Positions 47,839-56,062 of a stretch of 64,000 nucleotides of DNA are shown piece by piece. This stretch comes from Shewanella sp. OPT22 (lineage in GTDB: Bacteria; Pseudomonadota; Gammaproteobacteria; Enterobacterales; Shewanellaceae). Each line of letters opens with the position of its first letter. Position 1 is the stretch's first letter. The stretch covers positions 163,616 to 227,615 of the forward strand of contig NZ_PGVH01000007.1 in assembly GCF_004168585.1 (NCBI RefSeq), written 5' to 3'. Under the pieces are notes generated by a model that saw only the letters and a list, made by a program, of their open reading frames with translations, was not told the origin of the DNA and searched no databases. The position numbers and the translations under genes were made by a program.

Positions 47839-48414
47839 ATGGCAAATAAACGAAACGTAATTTTGAGAGCAGCAGAGCAGCTCATCGCCGATGAAGGTCT
47901 TCACAACCTCTCAATGCAGAAGCTAGCCACGACGGCTCAAGTAGCTGCGGGAACCATTTATCGTTATTTTACGGATAAAGAAGCACTTATCTCAGAGTTA
48001 AGAAAAGACGTACTTAAAAATGTTGCAGAGTTTGTTTTCAGTGGTTTCACCCAAGAGAGTGTAGAAGCGCAATTCACTCACCTTTGGTTTAATTTTTTAA
48101 AGCTTGGCAGCAATCGGAATTCAAATCAGCTGAATTATCAGCAATACAGTCAGCTTCCTGGCATTGAATCTGATGACCACCGAGCATTTGAACAAAATAC
48201 ATTTGAACCTTTGCTCACGATGTTTAAGCAAGGCCAGCAACAAGGGTTAATCATCGACCTTGAAGATGAATACTTGTTTTCAATTGGCTTTGAGCCAGCG
48301 ATTGCATTAGGACACAGAATTTCAGAAGGACATTTAGAATATAACGACTCAGAACTACTTGTTGTTTGCAAGCGGTGCTGGTCAGCAATATCTACGTCTT
48401 TTTCAAACAGCTAG
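47839..48414 (+). CDS. TetR/AcrR-family repressor
   Basis: The 191-aa protein has an N-terminal helix-turn-helix (about 5-50: ILRAAEQLIADEGLHNLSMQ, then AGTIYRYFTDKEALI), the TetR signature, and a helical ligand-binding domain. The frame is open to an ATG at 47806, but that ATG lies inside the operator palindrome and close to the predicted transcript start; the ATG at 47839, preceded by GGA, gives the typical start MANKRNVILRAAEQ. It lies 15 bp before the efflux genes on the same strand and should repress them until a drug or metabolite binds. Confidence 0.9.
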   Translation: MANKRNVILRAAEQLIADEGLHNLSMQKLATTAQVAAGTIYRYFTDKEALISELRKDVLKNVAEFVFSGFTQESVEAQFTHLWFNFLKLGSNRNSNQLNYQQYSQLPGIESDDHRAFEQNTFEPLLTMFKQGQQQGLIIDLEDEYLFSIGFEPAIALGHRISEGHLEYNDSELLVVCKRCWSAISTSFSNS

Positions 48415-48429
48415 GAGTCACAACAGATT

Positions 48430-49548
48430 ATGAAAAAGTGGATTCTAATAATGCTTTTGGTTGCCGTTGCAGCCTTTGGCTCAGTTATTGGCTTCAATCT
48501 ATTTGTACAGGGAAAAATCTCTGACGCTTTATCCAATTTACCTGAACAAGAGTTCCCAGTAACGACTAAGACTCTGAAACAACAATCATGGCAGCCACAA
48601 GTCAATGCCATTGGCTTTGTTGAACCATTACAGGGTATAACGATCTCCAATCAATTAGCTGGCGTGATCAGCTCTATTGACTTTAAAAATGGCGCTGAAG
48701 TCAAAAAAGGACAAATCCTTGTTCGTTTAGATGCTGAAGTAGAAAAAGCGAATTTAACCAGTAAGCGAGTTCAGCTTCCAGCAGCAAAAGCTGATTATCA
48801 TCGTTTAATTAAACTGTTTCGACAAAAGTCAGTTTCTAAACAAGATCTCGATAATGCCGAAGCAAAATATCTTGCTTTAGAAGCGGATATAAAGTCATTA
48901 CAAGCGACAATTGACCGCAAAATCATTAAAGCACCTTTCTCAGGTTTAATTGGTATTCGAGGTGTGCACTTAGGCGAGTTTCTTCAGGCTGGCAGTGAAA
49001 TTGTCCGTTTAGAGGATATAAAAACACTAAAAATTCGATTTACTATTCCTCAAACTCAGTTATCAAAAGTCAAGGTTGGTCAAGCATTAAATGTCAATGT
49101 TGATGCTTATCCTAGCCAACATTTCGTTGGGCATATTTCAGCGATTGAACCTGCGGTATTTTACCAAAGTGGCCTTATTCAAATACAAGCAGAAATACCA
49201 AACCCTGATGAGAAACTTCGTAGTGGTATGTTTGCACAAGTTAACGTCCAACTTTCTAAGTTAGAAAATCAAATTGTTATTCCGCAAACGGCAATTAATT
49301 ATGCTTTATATGGCAATACGGTTTATGTAGTTAACACCGTGACAGAAGGTGGCAAGTCGATCAAACGAGCTTCTCAAGTGGATGTAAATATTGTCGAACG
49401 CAATGGAAACCTTGCCTTAGTAAAAGGCAACCTACAACCTGGCGATCAAATCGTGGTTACCGGGCAAATTCGTTTAAGCAATAACAGTAAAGTAAAAGTT
49501 GTGAACGCTAAAGCAATCACAACGCCTAAAGCTATGCCACAACTTTAA
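48430..49548 (+). CDS. RND efflux membrane-fusion (periplasmic adaptor) protein
   Basis: The 372-aa adaptor links an inner-membrane RND pump to an outer-membrane channel. It has an N-terminal membrane anchor (about 4-26), a lipoyl/barrel-sandwich part (GVISSIDFKNGAEVKKGQIL), a helical hairpin (about 110-160), the second lipoyl half (IKAPFSGLIGIRGVHLGEFL) and a beta-barrel (PNPDEKLRSGMFAQVNVQL). No lipobox. The pump gene follows after 10 bp. There is no outer-membrane channel gene in the operon, so a shared TolC is expected. Confidence 0.92.
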   Translation: MKKWILIMLLVAVAAFGSVIGFNLFVQGKISDALSNLPEQEFPVTTKTLKQQSWQPQVNAIGFVEPLQGITISNQLAGVISSIDFKNGAEVKKGQILVRLDAEVEKANLTSKRVQLPAAKADYHRLIKLFRQKSVSKQDLDNAEAKYLALEADIKSLQATIDRKIIKAPFSGLIGIRGVHLGEFLQAGSEIVRLEDIKTLKIRFTIPQTQLSKVKVGQALNVNVDAYPSQHFVGHISAIEPAVFYQSGLIQIQAEIPNPDEKLRSGMFAQVNVQLSKLENQIVIPQTAINYALYGNTVYVVNTVTEGGKSIKRASQVDVNIVERNGNLALVKGNLQPGDQIVVTGQIRLSNNSKVKVVNAKAITTPKAMPQL

Positions 49549-49558
49549 GGAGGCAGCG

Positions 49559-52500
49559 ATGAAGTTTACTGATATATTTATTAAACGACCTGTGCTTGCT
49601 GTCTCAATCAGCTTACTCATCTTAATGTTGGGCTTAAATGCATTGAGTGGTATGCAAGTCAGGCAGTACCCGAAAATCACAAATACTGTTATTACGGTTT
49701 CTACGAGTTATTACGGTGCGGATGCGAATCTAGTCCAAGGGTTTATTACTCAGCCCATTGAGCAAGCCATCGCTCAAGCAGATAACATCGACTTTATGAC
49801 GTCTGAAAGTACTTTAGGTGCTTCAACGGTTACAGTTAACATGAAGTTGAATACTGATCCTAATGGTGCATTGGCTGATGTGTTAGCAAAAGTTAATTCT
49901 GTTCGTTCTCAGTTACCTAAAGAAGCACAAGATCCAACTGTAACCTCATCAACAGGCTCACAAACTGCAGTATTGTATATTGCCTTTTCAAGTGACAAAT
50001 TGAACTCCAGTCAGATCACTGACTACCTAGAGCGTGTTGTTAAGCCGCAAATGTTTACCGTAAATGGCGTAGCAAAAGCTGACTTGTACGGTGGAATTCA
50101 ATACGCCATGCGAATATGGCTTGATCCTGCACGGATGGGAGCTTTTAATCTTACGGCATCAGAAGTCAGCCAAGTATTACAAGCTAATAATTTTCAATCC
50201 GCCGTTGGACAACTCAATAGCTATTTCACTCTAATGAATGGCACGGCAGATACACAAGTATCAACCGTCGATGAACTTAAAAAGCTAGTAATTCGCAGTA
50301 AAAAAGGCGGCGTGGTTCGATTAGGTGATATTGCGAATGTCAGCCTAGAGAAAAGTCGCGACGTTTATCGCGCTCTTGCAGATGGAAAAGAAGCCGTTGT
50401 TATTGGCGTTGATGTAACACCGACCGCTAACCCATTGACCGTGGCTGCTGGCGTGAGAGATCTATTGCCTCAAATAGAGCGAAACTTGCCTCCTTCAATG
50501 AATGCAAGAGTGTTATATGATTCATCTCAAGCAATTAATGAGTCAATCAATGAGGTCATTAAGACGATTGCTGAAGCAGCGTTAATTGTCGTCATCGTCA
50601 TCACGTTGTTCATGGGATCGTTAAGAGCTGTATTGATCCCAATTGTCACCATACCTCTATCCCTGATTGGTGTAGCACTCGTCATGCAAATGTTTGGCTT
50701 CACCATCAATTTGATGACCTTGTTGGCAATGGTACTTGCCATTGGTCTTGTTGTGGATGACGCCATTGTAGTCGTTGAAAATGTCGACCGGCATATTAAA
50801 CAAGGCGAACCCCCTTTCAGAGCGGCGATTATAGGTACTCGAGAGATCACCGTCCCCGTCATCTCAATGACCATTACATTAGCAGCGGTTTACGCTCCAA
50901 TTGCTTTAATGGGAGGAGTAACAGGCTCACTCTTTAAAGAATTCGCTTTAACGCTTGCTGGCAGTGTATTTATCTCAGGAATCATTGCATTAACACTGTC
51001 GCCAATGATGTGCGGTAAAATTTTAAAAGCGCACACAGAGCCTAATGCATTTGAGAAGGGAGTAGAACGTTTTCTTTCAGGCTTAACGTCACGCTACGAT
51101 CGTATGCTAAATGCGACCTTAAATAAGCGTTCTGTCATTCTATTCTTTTCTGCAATTGTACTGGTTTCAATACCCATCATGTTTAAGCAAATCCCGACAG
51201 AGCTTGCTCCCAAAGAAGATAACGGCGTAGTAATGATGTCGGGTACAGCACCATCTTCGACAAATTTAGACTTTATAGAAGCGAACATGGAGCAAGTCAC
51301 CAATATTCTAAAAAAAGCACCTGAGACAGCTGCAACATTAGCGTTTGTTGGTGTACCCAGCTCTAACCAAGCTTTTGGTATTGCGCCTTTAGTACCTTGG
51401 AGTGAACGTACTAAGAGTCAAAAAGAAATGCAGAAGGAATTTTCTGCTGAACTTAAAGATATTCCGGGAGTGGCGTTAACCACATTCCAAATGCCAGAAC
51501 TTCCGGGGGCGTCGAGTGGTTTACCCATCCAATTCGTCATCACTTCTTCTGAGCCCTTCGTCAACTTATTCCAGTTAGGTTCTGAGGTGCTTGCTAAAGT
51601 GCAAGCCTGCCCGCTCTTCGTATACAGCGACATTAATTTAAAATACGATTCAGCGACAATGAAAATTCATATCAAGCGAGATTTAGCCGGCGCTTACGGC
51701 ATCACAATGCAAGATATTGGTTCGACATTGTCAACGATGATCAGTGATGGATATACTAATCGAGTCAACCTTGATGGACGTTCATATGAAGTGATCCCCC
51801 AAGTAACTCGTAGCCTTCGAAGTGGACCAGAATCATTATCACACTACTATGTAAAAGCAGCCGATGGACGAGAAATTCCATTGTCGAGTTTAGTGGATGT
51901 AGAAATGACGACTCAACCTCGTTCATTACCACATTTTAACCAAATGAACTCCGTTTCCATCAGTGCTGTAAACTCCCCAGGTGTTGCACTGGGAGACGCC
52001 ATTAAATTTATGCAAAACATTGGCAACAATGATTTACCTAAAGGTTATAGCTATAACTTTTTAGGTGAGGCTCGTCAGTACGTAACGGAAGGCAGCTCAC
52101 TGTATACAACCTTCATTTTAGCGATTGCCATTATCTTCTTAGTGCTTGCAAGCCAATTTGAAAGCGTGAGAGATCCCTTAGTCATTTTGATCACGGTACC
52201 GCTCGCCATAAGTGGAGCATTAATTGCGTTAGACTGGACCCATATCTTTGGCATGTCGTCGATGAACATCTACAGTCAGGTAGGGATGATCACTCTGATT
52301 GGCTTAATAACAAAACACGGAATCTTGATGTGTGAAGTCGCAAAAGAGGAGCAACTGCATAATGGGCTTAATCGCCTTGAAGCGATAAAATATGCAGCGT
52401 CTATTCGTCTAAGACCAATTTTGATGACGACAGTTTCAATGATTGCGGGATTAATCCCGCTCATCTTTGCTTCTGGCGCTGGCGCAGTAGCAAGGTTTAA

Positions 52501-52630
52501 TATTGGATTAGTTATTATAGCTGGTTTAGGCATCGGTACGATTTTCACCTTATTCGTACTTCCCGTGTTCTATACCTTCCTAGCTGAAAAGCACCAACCA
52601 CTAAAAGAATTTAGTGAAAATAAATCTTAA
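49559..52630 (+). CDS. RND multidrug efflux pump, inner-membrane subunit
   Basis: A 1023-aa proton-driven exporter of the HAE1 class. Twelve membrane helices with two large periplasmic loops. It starts MKFTDIFIKRPVLAVSISLL and carries the central LAIGLVVDDAIVVVENVDRH, whose adjacent Asp pair in helix 4 is the proton relay, and the second-half GMITLIGLITKHGILMCEVA. SD AAGGAGG is just before the ATG. The operon layout (tetR, adaptor, pump without channel gene) resembles VexEF/MexEF-like groups of Vibrio and Shewanella; the drug range cannot be predicted. Confidence 0.95.
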   Translation: MKFTDIFIKRPVLAVSISLLILMLGLNALSGMQVRQYPKITNTVITVSTSYYGADANLVQGFITQPIEQAIAQADNIDFMTSESTLGASTVTVNMKLNTDPNGALADVLAKVNSVRSQLPKEAQDPTVTSSTGSQTAVLYIAFSSDKLNSSQITDYLERVVKPQMFTVNGVAKADLYGGIQYAMRIWLDPARMGAFNLTASEVSQVLQANNFQSAVGQLNSYFTLMNGTADTQVSTVDELKKLVIRSKKGGVVRLGDIANVSLEKSRDVYRALADGKEAVVIGVDVTPTANPLTVAAGVRDLLPQIERNLPPSMNARVLYDSSQAINESINEVIKTIAEAALIVVIVITLFMGSLRAVLIPIVTIPLSLIGVALVMQMFGFTINLMTLLAMVLAIGLVVDDAIVVVENVDRHIKQGEPPFRAAIIGTREITVPVISMTITLAAVYAPIALMGGVTGSLFKEFALTLAGSVFISGIIALTLSPMMCGKILKAHTEPNAFEKGVERFLSGLTSRYDRMLNATLNKRSVILFFSAIVLVSIPIMFKQIPTELAPKEDNGVVMMSGTAPSSTNLDFIEANMEQVTNILKKAPETAATLAFVGVPSSNQAFGIAPLVPWSERTKSQKEMQKEFSAELKDIPGVALTTFQMPELPGASSGLPIQFVITSSEPFVNLFQLGSEVLAKVQACPLFVYSDINLKYDSATMKIHIKRDLAGAYGITMQDIGSTLSTMISDGYTNRVNLDGRSYEVIPQVTRSLRSGPESLSHYYVKAADGREIPLSSLVDVEMTTQPRSLPHFNQMNSVSISAVNSPGVALGDAIKFMQNIGNNDLPKGYSYNFLGEARQYVTEGSSLYTTFILAIAIIFLVLASQFESVRDPLVILITVPLAISGALIALDWTHIFGMSSMNIYSQVGMITLIGLITKHGILMCEVAKEEQLHNGLNRLEAIKYAASIRLRPILMTTVSMIAGLIPLIFASGAGAVARFNIGLVIIAGLGIGTIFTLFVLPVFYTFLAEKHQPLKEFSENKS

Positions 52631-52636
52631 CTCATT

Positions 52637-52665
52637 AGGGGATAGCGACAAGTTATCCCCTTTTC
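52637..52665 (+). terminator. Terminator of the RND operon
   Basis: AGGGGATA (52637-52644) pairs with TATCCCCT (52654-52661), followed by TTTTCG. It lies 7 bp after the pump stop. Confidence 0.85.
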
Positions 52666-52701
52666 GTTATGATTAACATATTGCCTTCAAAAGTAAGATT
52701 A

Positions 52702-52953
52702 ATGATGAACCCAAAGAAGATTGAAGAGATTGCTAAACAATTATCTGACAACATGCCTGACAGTTTAAAACAGTTTGCCGGCGAGTTTGAAAGTAAAAGT
52801 AAGCAAGTCTTACAAAACCAATTGATGAAGCTGGATTTTGTAAGCCGTGAAGAGTTTGAAGTGCAGCAACATGTTTTATTAAAAACACGTGAAAAGCTAG
52901 AGCAACTTCAACAGCAAGTCACTGAATTAGAAAAGTTGATAGCCGATAAATAA
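52702..52953 (+). CDS. ubiK: Ubiquinone biosynthesis accessory factor UbiK
   Basis: An 83-aa small coiled-coil protein (formerly YqiC/BMFP) that helps assemble the aerobic ubiquinone biosynthesis complex. It begins MMNPKKIEEIAKQLSDNMPD and has LMKLDFVSREEFEVQQHVLL and the C-terminal coil LQQQVTELEKLI, all as in E. coli. I chose 52702 by alignment to MIDPKKI; an open frame extends to 52669 but overlaps the efflux terminator region. Monocistronic or read from its own promoter. Confidence 0.9.
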   Translation: MMNPKKIEEIAKQLSDNMPDSLKQFAGEFESKSKQVLQNQLMKLDFVSREEFEVQQHVLLKTREKLEQLQQQVTELEKLIADK

Positions 52954-53069
52954 TTCCAATTAGATTGAATTAACGCTGTCAAATGTAAAGACTAAATACT
53001 GTCATATATTGACGTAGCATCAACCGCACACTTTAATTACTAAACCATGATCTAGAAGTGAAGGTTTAT

Positions 53070-55004
53070 ATGTGCGGTTTTTTATGTGCTTTTGCCCCAA
53101 CTAACCCGATTGATAAGCAAAGTATTTTAAATGGAATACACGCTATTGAGCATCGCGGGCCTGATGAGATTGGTCATTGGGGGAGCTTTGATAACCGCAT
53201 ACACTTAGGGCACGCCCGCCTTTCTATTATTGACCTCAATCAGGGACACCAACCTCTTACAAATCAAGATCAAAGTATTGTCGCCGTCGTCAACGGTGAG
53301 TTTTATGACTACCAACGCATTGCACGAGCGCTCACTCTCGATGGTTACAAATTCAAAACACACTCCGATAGCGAAATCCTAGTACATCTTTATCAAAAAT
53401 ATGGCGCGGGATGCTTTGAGCACCTTCGGGGCGAGTTTGCTTTCGTATTGTGGGATAAGAACAATAACCAGATCTTTGCGGGCCGAGATCGTTTTGGGAT
53501 CAAACCGCTTTTTTATTACCAAGATAAAAAGAACATTTACTTTGCTTCAGAAATGAAAGCTTTTAAGCCCTTGGGTTTATCGTTGAGCTGGAACAAAGCT
53601 CATTTTTTTCAAGAAAAATCATTGTTTCATATTGCTGATCACACGCTCATTGAAAATATTCGTGAATTACCCGCCTCACACTATCTCACAAAAACTTTTG
53701 AATCAGACAAGCTCAACATTAAGCAATACTGGGATATTGAGTACCTTTCATCAACAGCCCAAAAGCAGAACAACATTACAGAAACTGAAGCAGTGCAAGG
53801 ATTCAGAGAAAAATTTGACGAAGCTGTCAAGCTTAGACTCAATGCCGATGTACCTGTTGCTTGTTATTTAAGTGGCGGGATTGACTCAAGCGCTATTTTA
53901 GGTGCTGCACAACAACAATATCATCGACCAATAACGGCTTTTACCTTGTCGTTCGATGATCAATCTTACGACGAATCCATTTATGCAAAAGAAACGGCAA
54001 AGTTCGCTGGAAGTGATTATATAGAAGTACCGGTCACCGCTAAGGATATTGTCGATAACTTTGAAGACAGTGTGTACAAAGGTGAAAAGCTTATCTTCAA
54101 TTGCAATGCAGTTTCAAAATACTTACTCAGTAAAAATGTTCAGCAACATGGCTTTAAAGTTGTACTCACGGGAGAAGGGTCTGACGAGTTTTTAGCTGGA
54201 TATGCCAGTTTTCGCCAAGATTACCTCGCTCATTACATGGACGAAATGTCAGCTGCTCAAAAACAAGAAGTTGAAGCCGAATTTAAAAACGCAAATAAAG
54301 TCAGCCAAGGACTCCTTATTGGAAAACAAAATGACCCTGCGATGAATACTGCACAACGTATTCTTGGATATCAACCCAACTGGATGAGTGCATTCACATA
54401 CATCAGTGCAGCAAGCAAACAGATATTTAATGACGATTATTTGAACTTCGTAAAAGATTCTGATCCTATAGCAAACTTATTACACTCAATGCCAGTAAAA
54501 GAAAAACTGCTTGGTAGAGGAATTTTGCATCAAAGCCTATACCTTTGGACACGCTCAATGTTGCCTCACTATTTACTTACATTATTAGGAGACAGGATGG
54601 AGATGGCTCACTCGATTGAAGGCCGAGTACCATTTTTAGATCATAAACTCACTGAGTATGTGGCTCGGTTACCTGAGCATTTTAAAATTAGAGGAATGAA
54701 AGAGAAATACTTACTCAGGGAAGCAGCAAAACCAGTGTTAACTGACACTATGTACAAAAGGATGAAACACCCCTTTCTCAGCCCGCCGTCTAAAAGTAAT
54801 CAAAGCCAATTACTCAATGAATTCTTACTTGATAAAATCCATAGTCAATCGATGAGAAATTTACCTTTTTATGATCAGCAAAAAGTAATTCAGTTTGCTG
54901 AAAGTTCAGATGACAACATTAATCCAACTCAAAGAGATGTCATCCTGATGCAAGCCGTTAGTGCTTGTATCTTAGGTGAAAAACTTGGCTTAAATTCAAT
55001 TTAA
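53070..55004 (+). CDS. asnB: Asparagine synthetase, glutamine-hydrolysing
   Basis: Makes asparagine from aspartate, ATP and glutamine. The 644-aa protein starts MCGFLCAFAP, so that after Met removal Cys2 is the N-terminal nucleophile of the class II amidotransferase domain (about 2-200, with NGEFYDY and GRDRFGIKPL). The synthetase domain has the PP-loop SGGIDSSA and FTGEGSDEFLAGYA-like box. A GTG four codons upstream at 53058 would block Cys2, so the ATG at 53070 is right. It is longer than E. coli AsnB (554), as in the AsnO/AsnH-like branch used in some surface-polymer or amidation pathways, so substrates other than aspartate are possible. Convergent with fxsA, 10 bp apart. Confidence 0.9.
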   Translation: MCGFLCAFAPTNPIDKQSILNGIHAIEHRGPDEIGHWGSFDNRIHLGHARLSIIDLNQGHQPLTNQDQSIVAVVNGEFYDYQRIARALTLDGYKFKTHSDSEILVHLYQKYGAGCFEHLRGEFAFVLWDKNNNQIFAGRDRFGIKPLFYYQDKKNIYFASEMKAFKPLGLSLSWNKAHFFQEKSLFHIADHTLIENIRELPASHYLTKTFESDKLNIKQYWDIEYLSSTAQKQNNITETEAVQGFREKFDEAVKLRLNADVPVACYLSGGIDSSAILGAAQQQYHRPITAFTLSFDDQSYDESIYAKETAKFAGSDYIEVPVTAKDIVDNFEDSVYKGEKLIFNCNAVSKYLLSKNVQQHGFKVVLTGEGSDEFLAGYASFRQDYLAHYMDEMSAAQKQEVEAEFKNANKVSQGLLIGKQNDPAMNTAQRILGYQPNWMSAFTYISAASKQIFNDDYLNFVKDSDPIANLLHSMPVKEKLLGRGILHQSLYLWTRSMLPHYLLTLLGDRMEMAHSIEGRVPFLDHKLTEYVARLPEHFKIRGMKEKYLLREAAKPVLTDTMYKRMKHPFLSPPSKSNQSQLLNEFLLDKIHSQSMRNLPFYDQQKVIQFAESSDDNINPTQRDVILMQAVSACILGEKLGLNSI

Positions 55005-55014
55005 GTTTAGAAAG

Positions 55015-55536
55015 TTATTTTTTTTCATCGTCGTTGAGTCGATTTTCAGGCTTCACTTCTTCTGGTTTCCTTTCGAAGTCACCTTCAAAGGTATTTCCAT
55101 GTTGATCATTTGAATGATGATCAAACGGTGAAGAGCCAAATGGATTATTAGGTTGACCAAAGCTTTGATTAGAAACAATATTCACTTTCATTCGTGAGAA
55201 AATATATTGTGCAATCGGTTTACGAGTGAACGGCGTGATAAACAACAAGCCAATAAAATCAGTGATAAATCCAGGTAACACCAAAAATACACCCGCAATT
55301 GCAAGCATCATGCTTTCAACGATTTCAATACCGGGTAATTCACCTTTTGCCATTTTCTCACGCACAAGGATCAACTTAGCGACACCTTGACTTCTGACAA
55401 GTGAAGCACCAATAACGGCAGATAAAATAATGAGTGCAACGGTATTCCATGTTCCTAGCACTTGCCCTACATGGATCATCAATGAGATCTCAAGAACAGG
55501 CAAAGCAATAAAGATGATTAATAAAGCAAGTAACAT
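55015..55536 (-). CDS. fxsA: FxsA family membrane protein
   Basis: The 173-aa inner-membrane protein has three to four membrane helices (MLLALLIIFIALPVLEISLM; TWNTVALIILSAVIGASLVR; SMMLAIAGVFLVLPGFITDF) and a hydrophilic His/Asn/Glu-rich tail, as in FxsA. In E. coli its overexpression relieves phage T7 exclusion by F; the native role is unknown. The first possible start is a TTG at 55599, but the ATG at 55536 lies right at the first helix, as in the family. In relatives fxsA lies near cutA-dsbD and groESL; the cutA here is decayed. Confidence 0.85.
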   Translation of the reverse strand: MLLALLIIFIALPVLEISLMIHVGQVLGTWNTVALIILSAVIGASLVRSQGVAKLILVREKMAKGELPGIEIVESMMLAIAGVFLVLPGFITDFIGLLFITPFTRKPIAQYIFSRMKVNIVSNQSFGQPNNPFGSSPFDHHSNDQHGNTFEGDFERKPEEVKPENRLNDDEKK

Positions 55537-55734
55537 GAATACACCAAAAAAATTTAATTCCGTTGAATAATTAGTGGGGGTAATTCGGTCTATTTTCAAG
55601 TCTTAGATAGAGATAATTACGAATTGATTACAATATGAGCAAAAGTTAATCTGTAATTAATGTTATTTCAGTATAATAACCATTAAAGTAGTAACTTTTA
55701 GGAATAAATGTAAATAATGCAACATCTTGTTTCT

Positions 55735-56062
55735 TACGATGCACTAATGATTATCACCTATAGTTTTAATGAAATTGCTACTAAAGGTTTAACCTAACAA
55801 TTATTAGAGCAGATAAAGTATTATCGATACTACAAGTAATACCACATGTAACATCTTACTATTAAAAACAAGATGAAGTGTGCGAAGATCAAGAGGCTGC
55901 ATTGCATATAGATGCATGAAGCAAAGTATTGAAGCAATGTTAAAACTGCTCAATTTGCACCATCCATACGATGTACCTGAACGTATTATGTTATCAATAC
56001 ATCAAAGTTCAGGAGCTTATTTAAACTGGATTAAACCACGACTCAGCTATGAAAAAATTATT
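55735..56062 (+). pseudogene. cutA: Decayed cutA (divalent-cation tolerance protein)
   Basis: Fragments of a single CutA protein are readable in order but in different frames: ALMIITYSFNEIATKGL then a stop and QLLEQ (about 55741-55823); then ILQVIPHVTSYY, stop, KQDEVCEDQEAALHIDA, stop (about 55824-55918) in another frame; then MKQSIEAMLKLL and HHPYDVPERIMLSIH, GAYLNWIKPRL (55916-56045) in a third. These match the usual CutA order (start, VLP-ITS-YW, HPYDVPE, YLNWI). At least two frameshifts and three stops are present, so no functional protein is made. The site directly before dsbD is the normal cutA locus. Confidence 0.85.

Noticed and set aside
53058..53069. GTG start for asnB
   Set aside because: It would put four residues before Met-Cys and so block the N-terminal Cys nucleophile; the ATG at 53070 is required for glutaminase activity.
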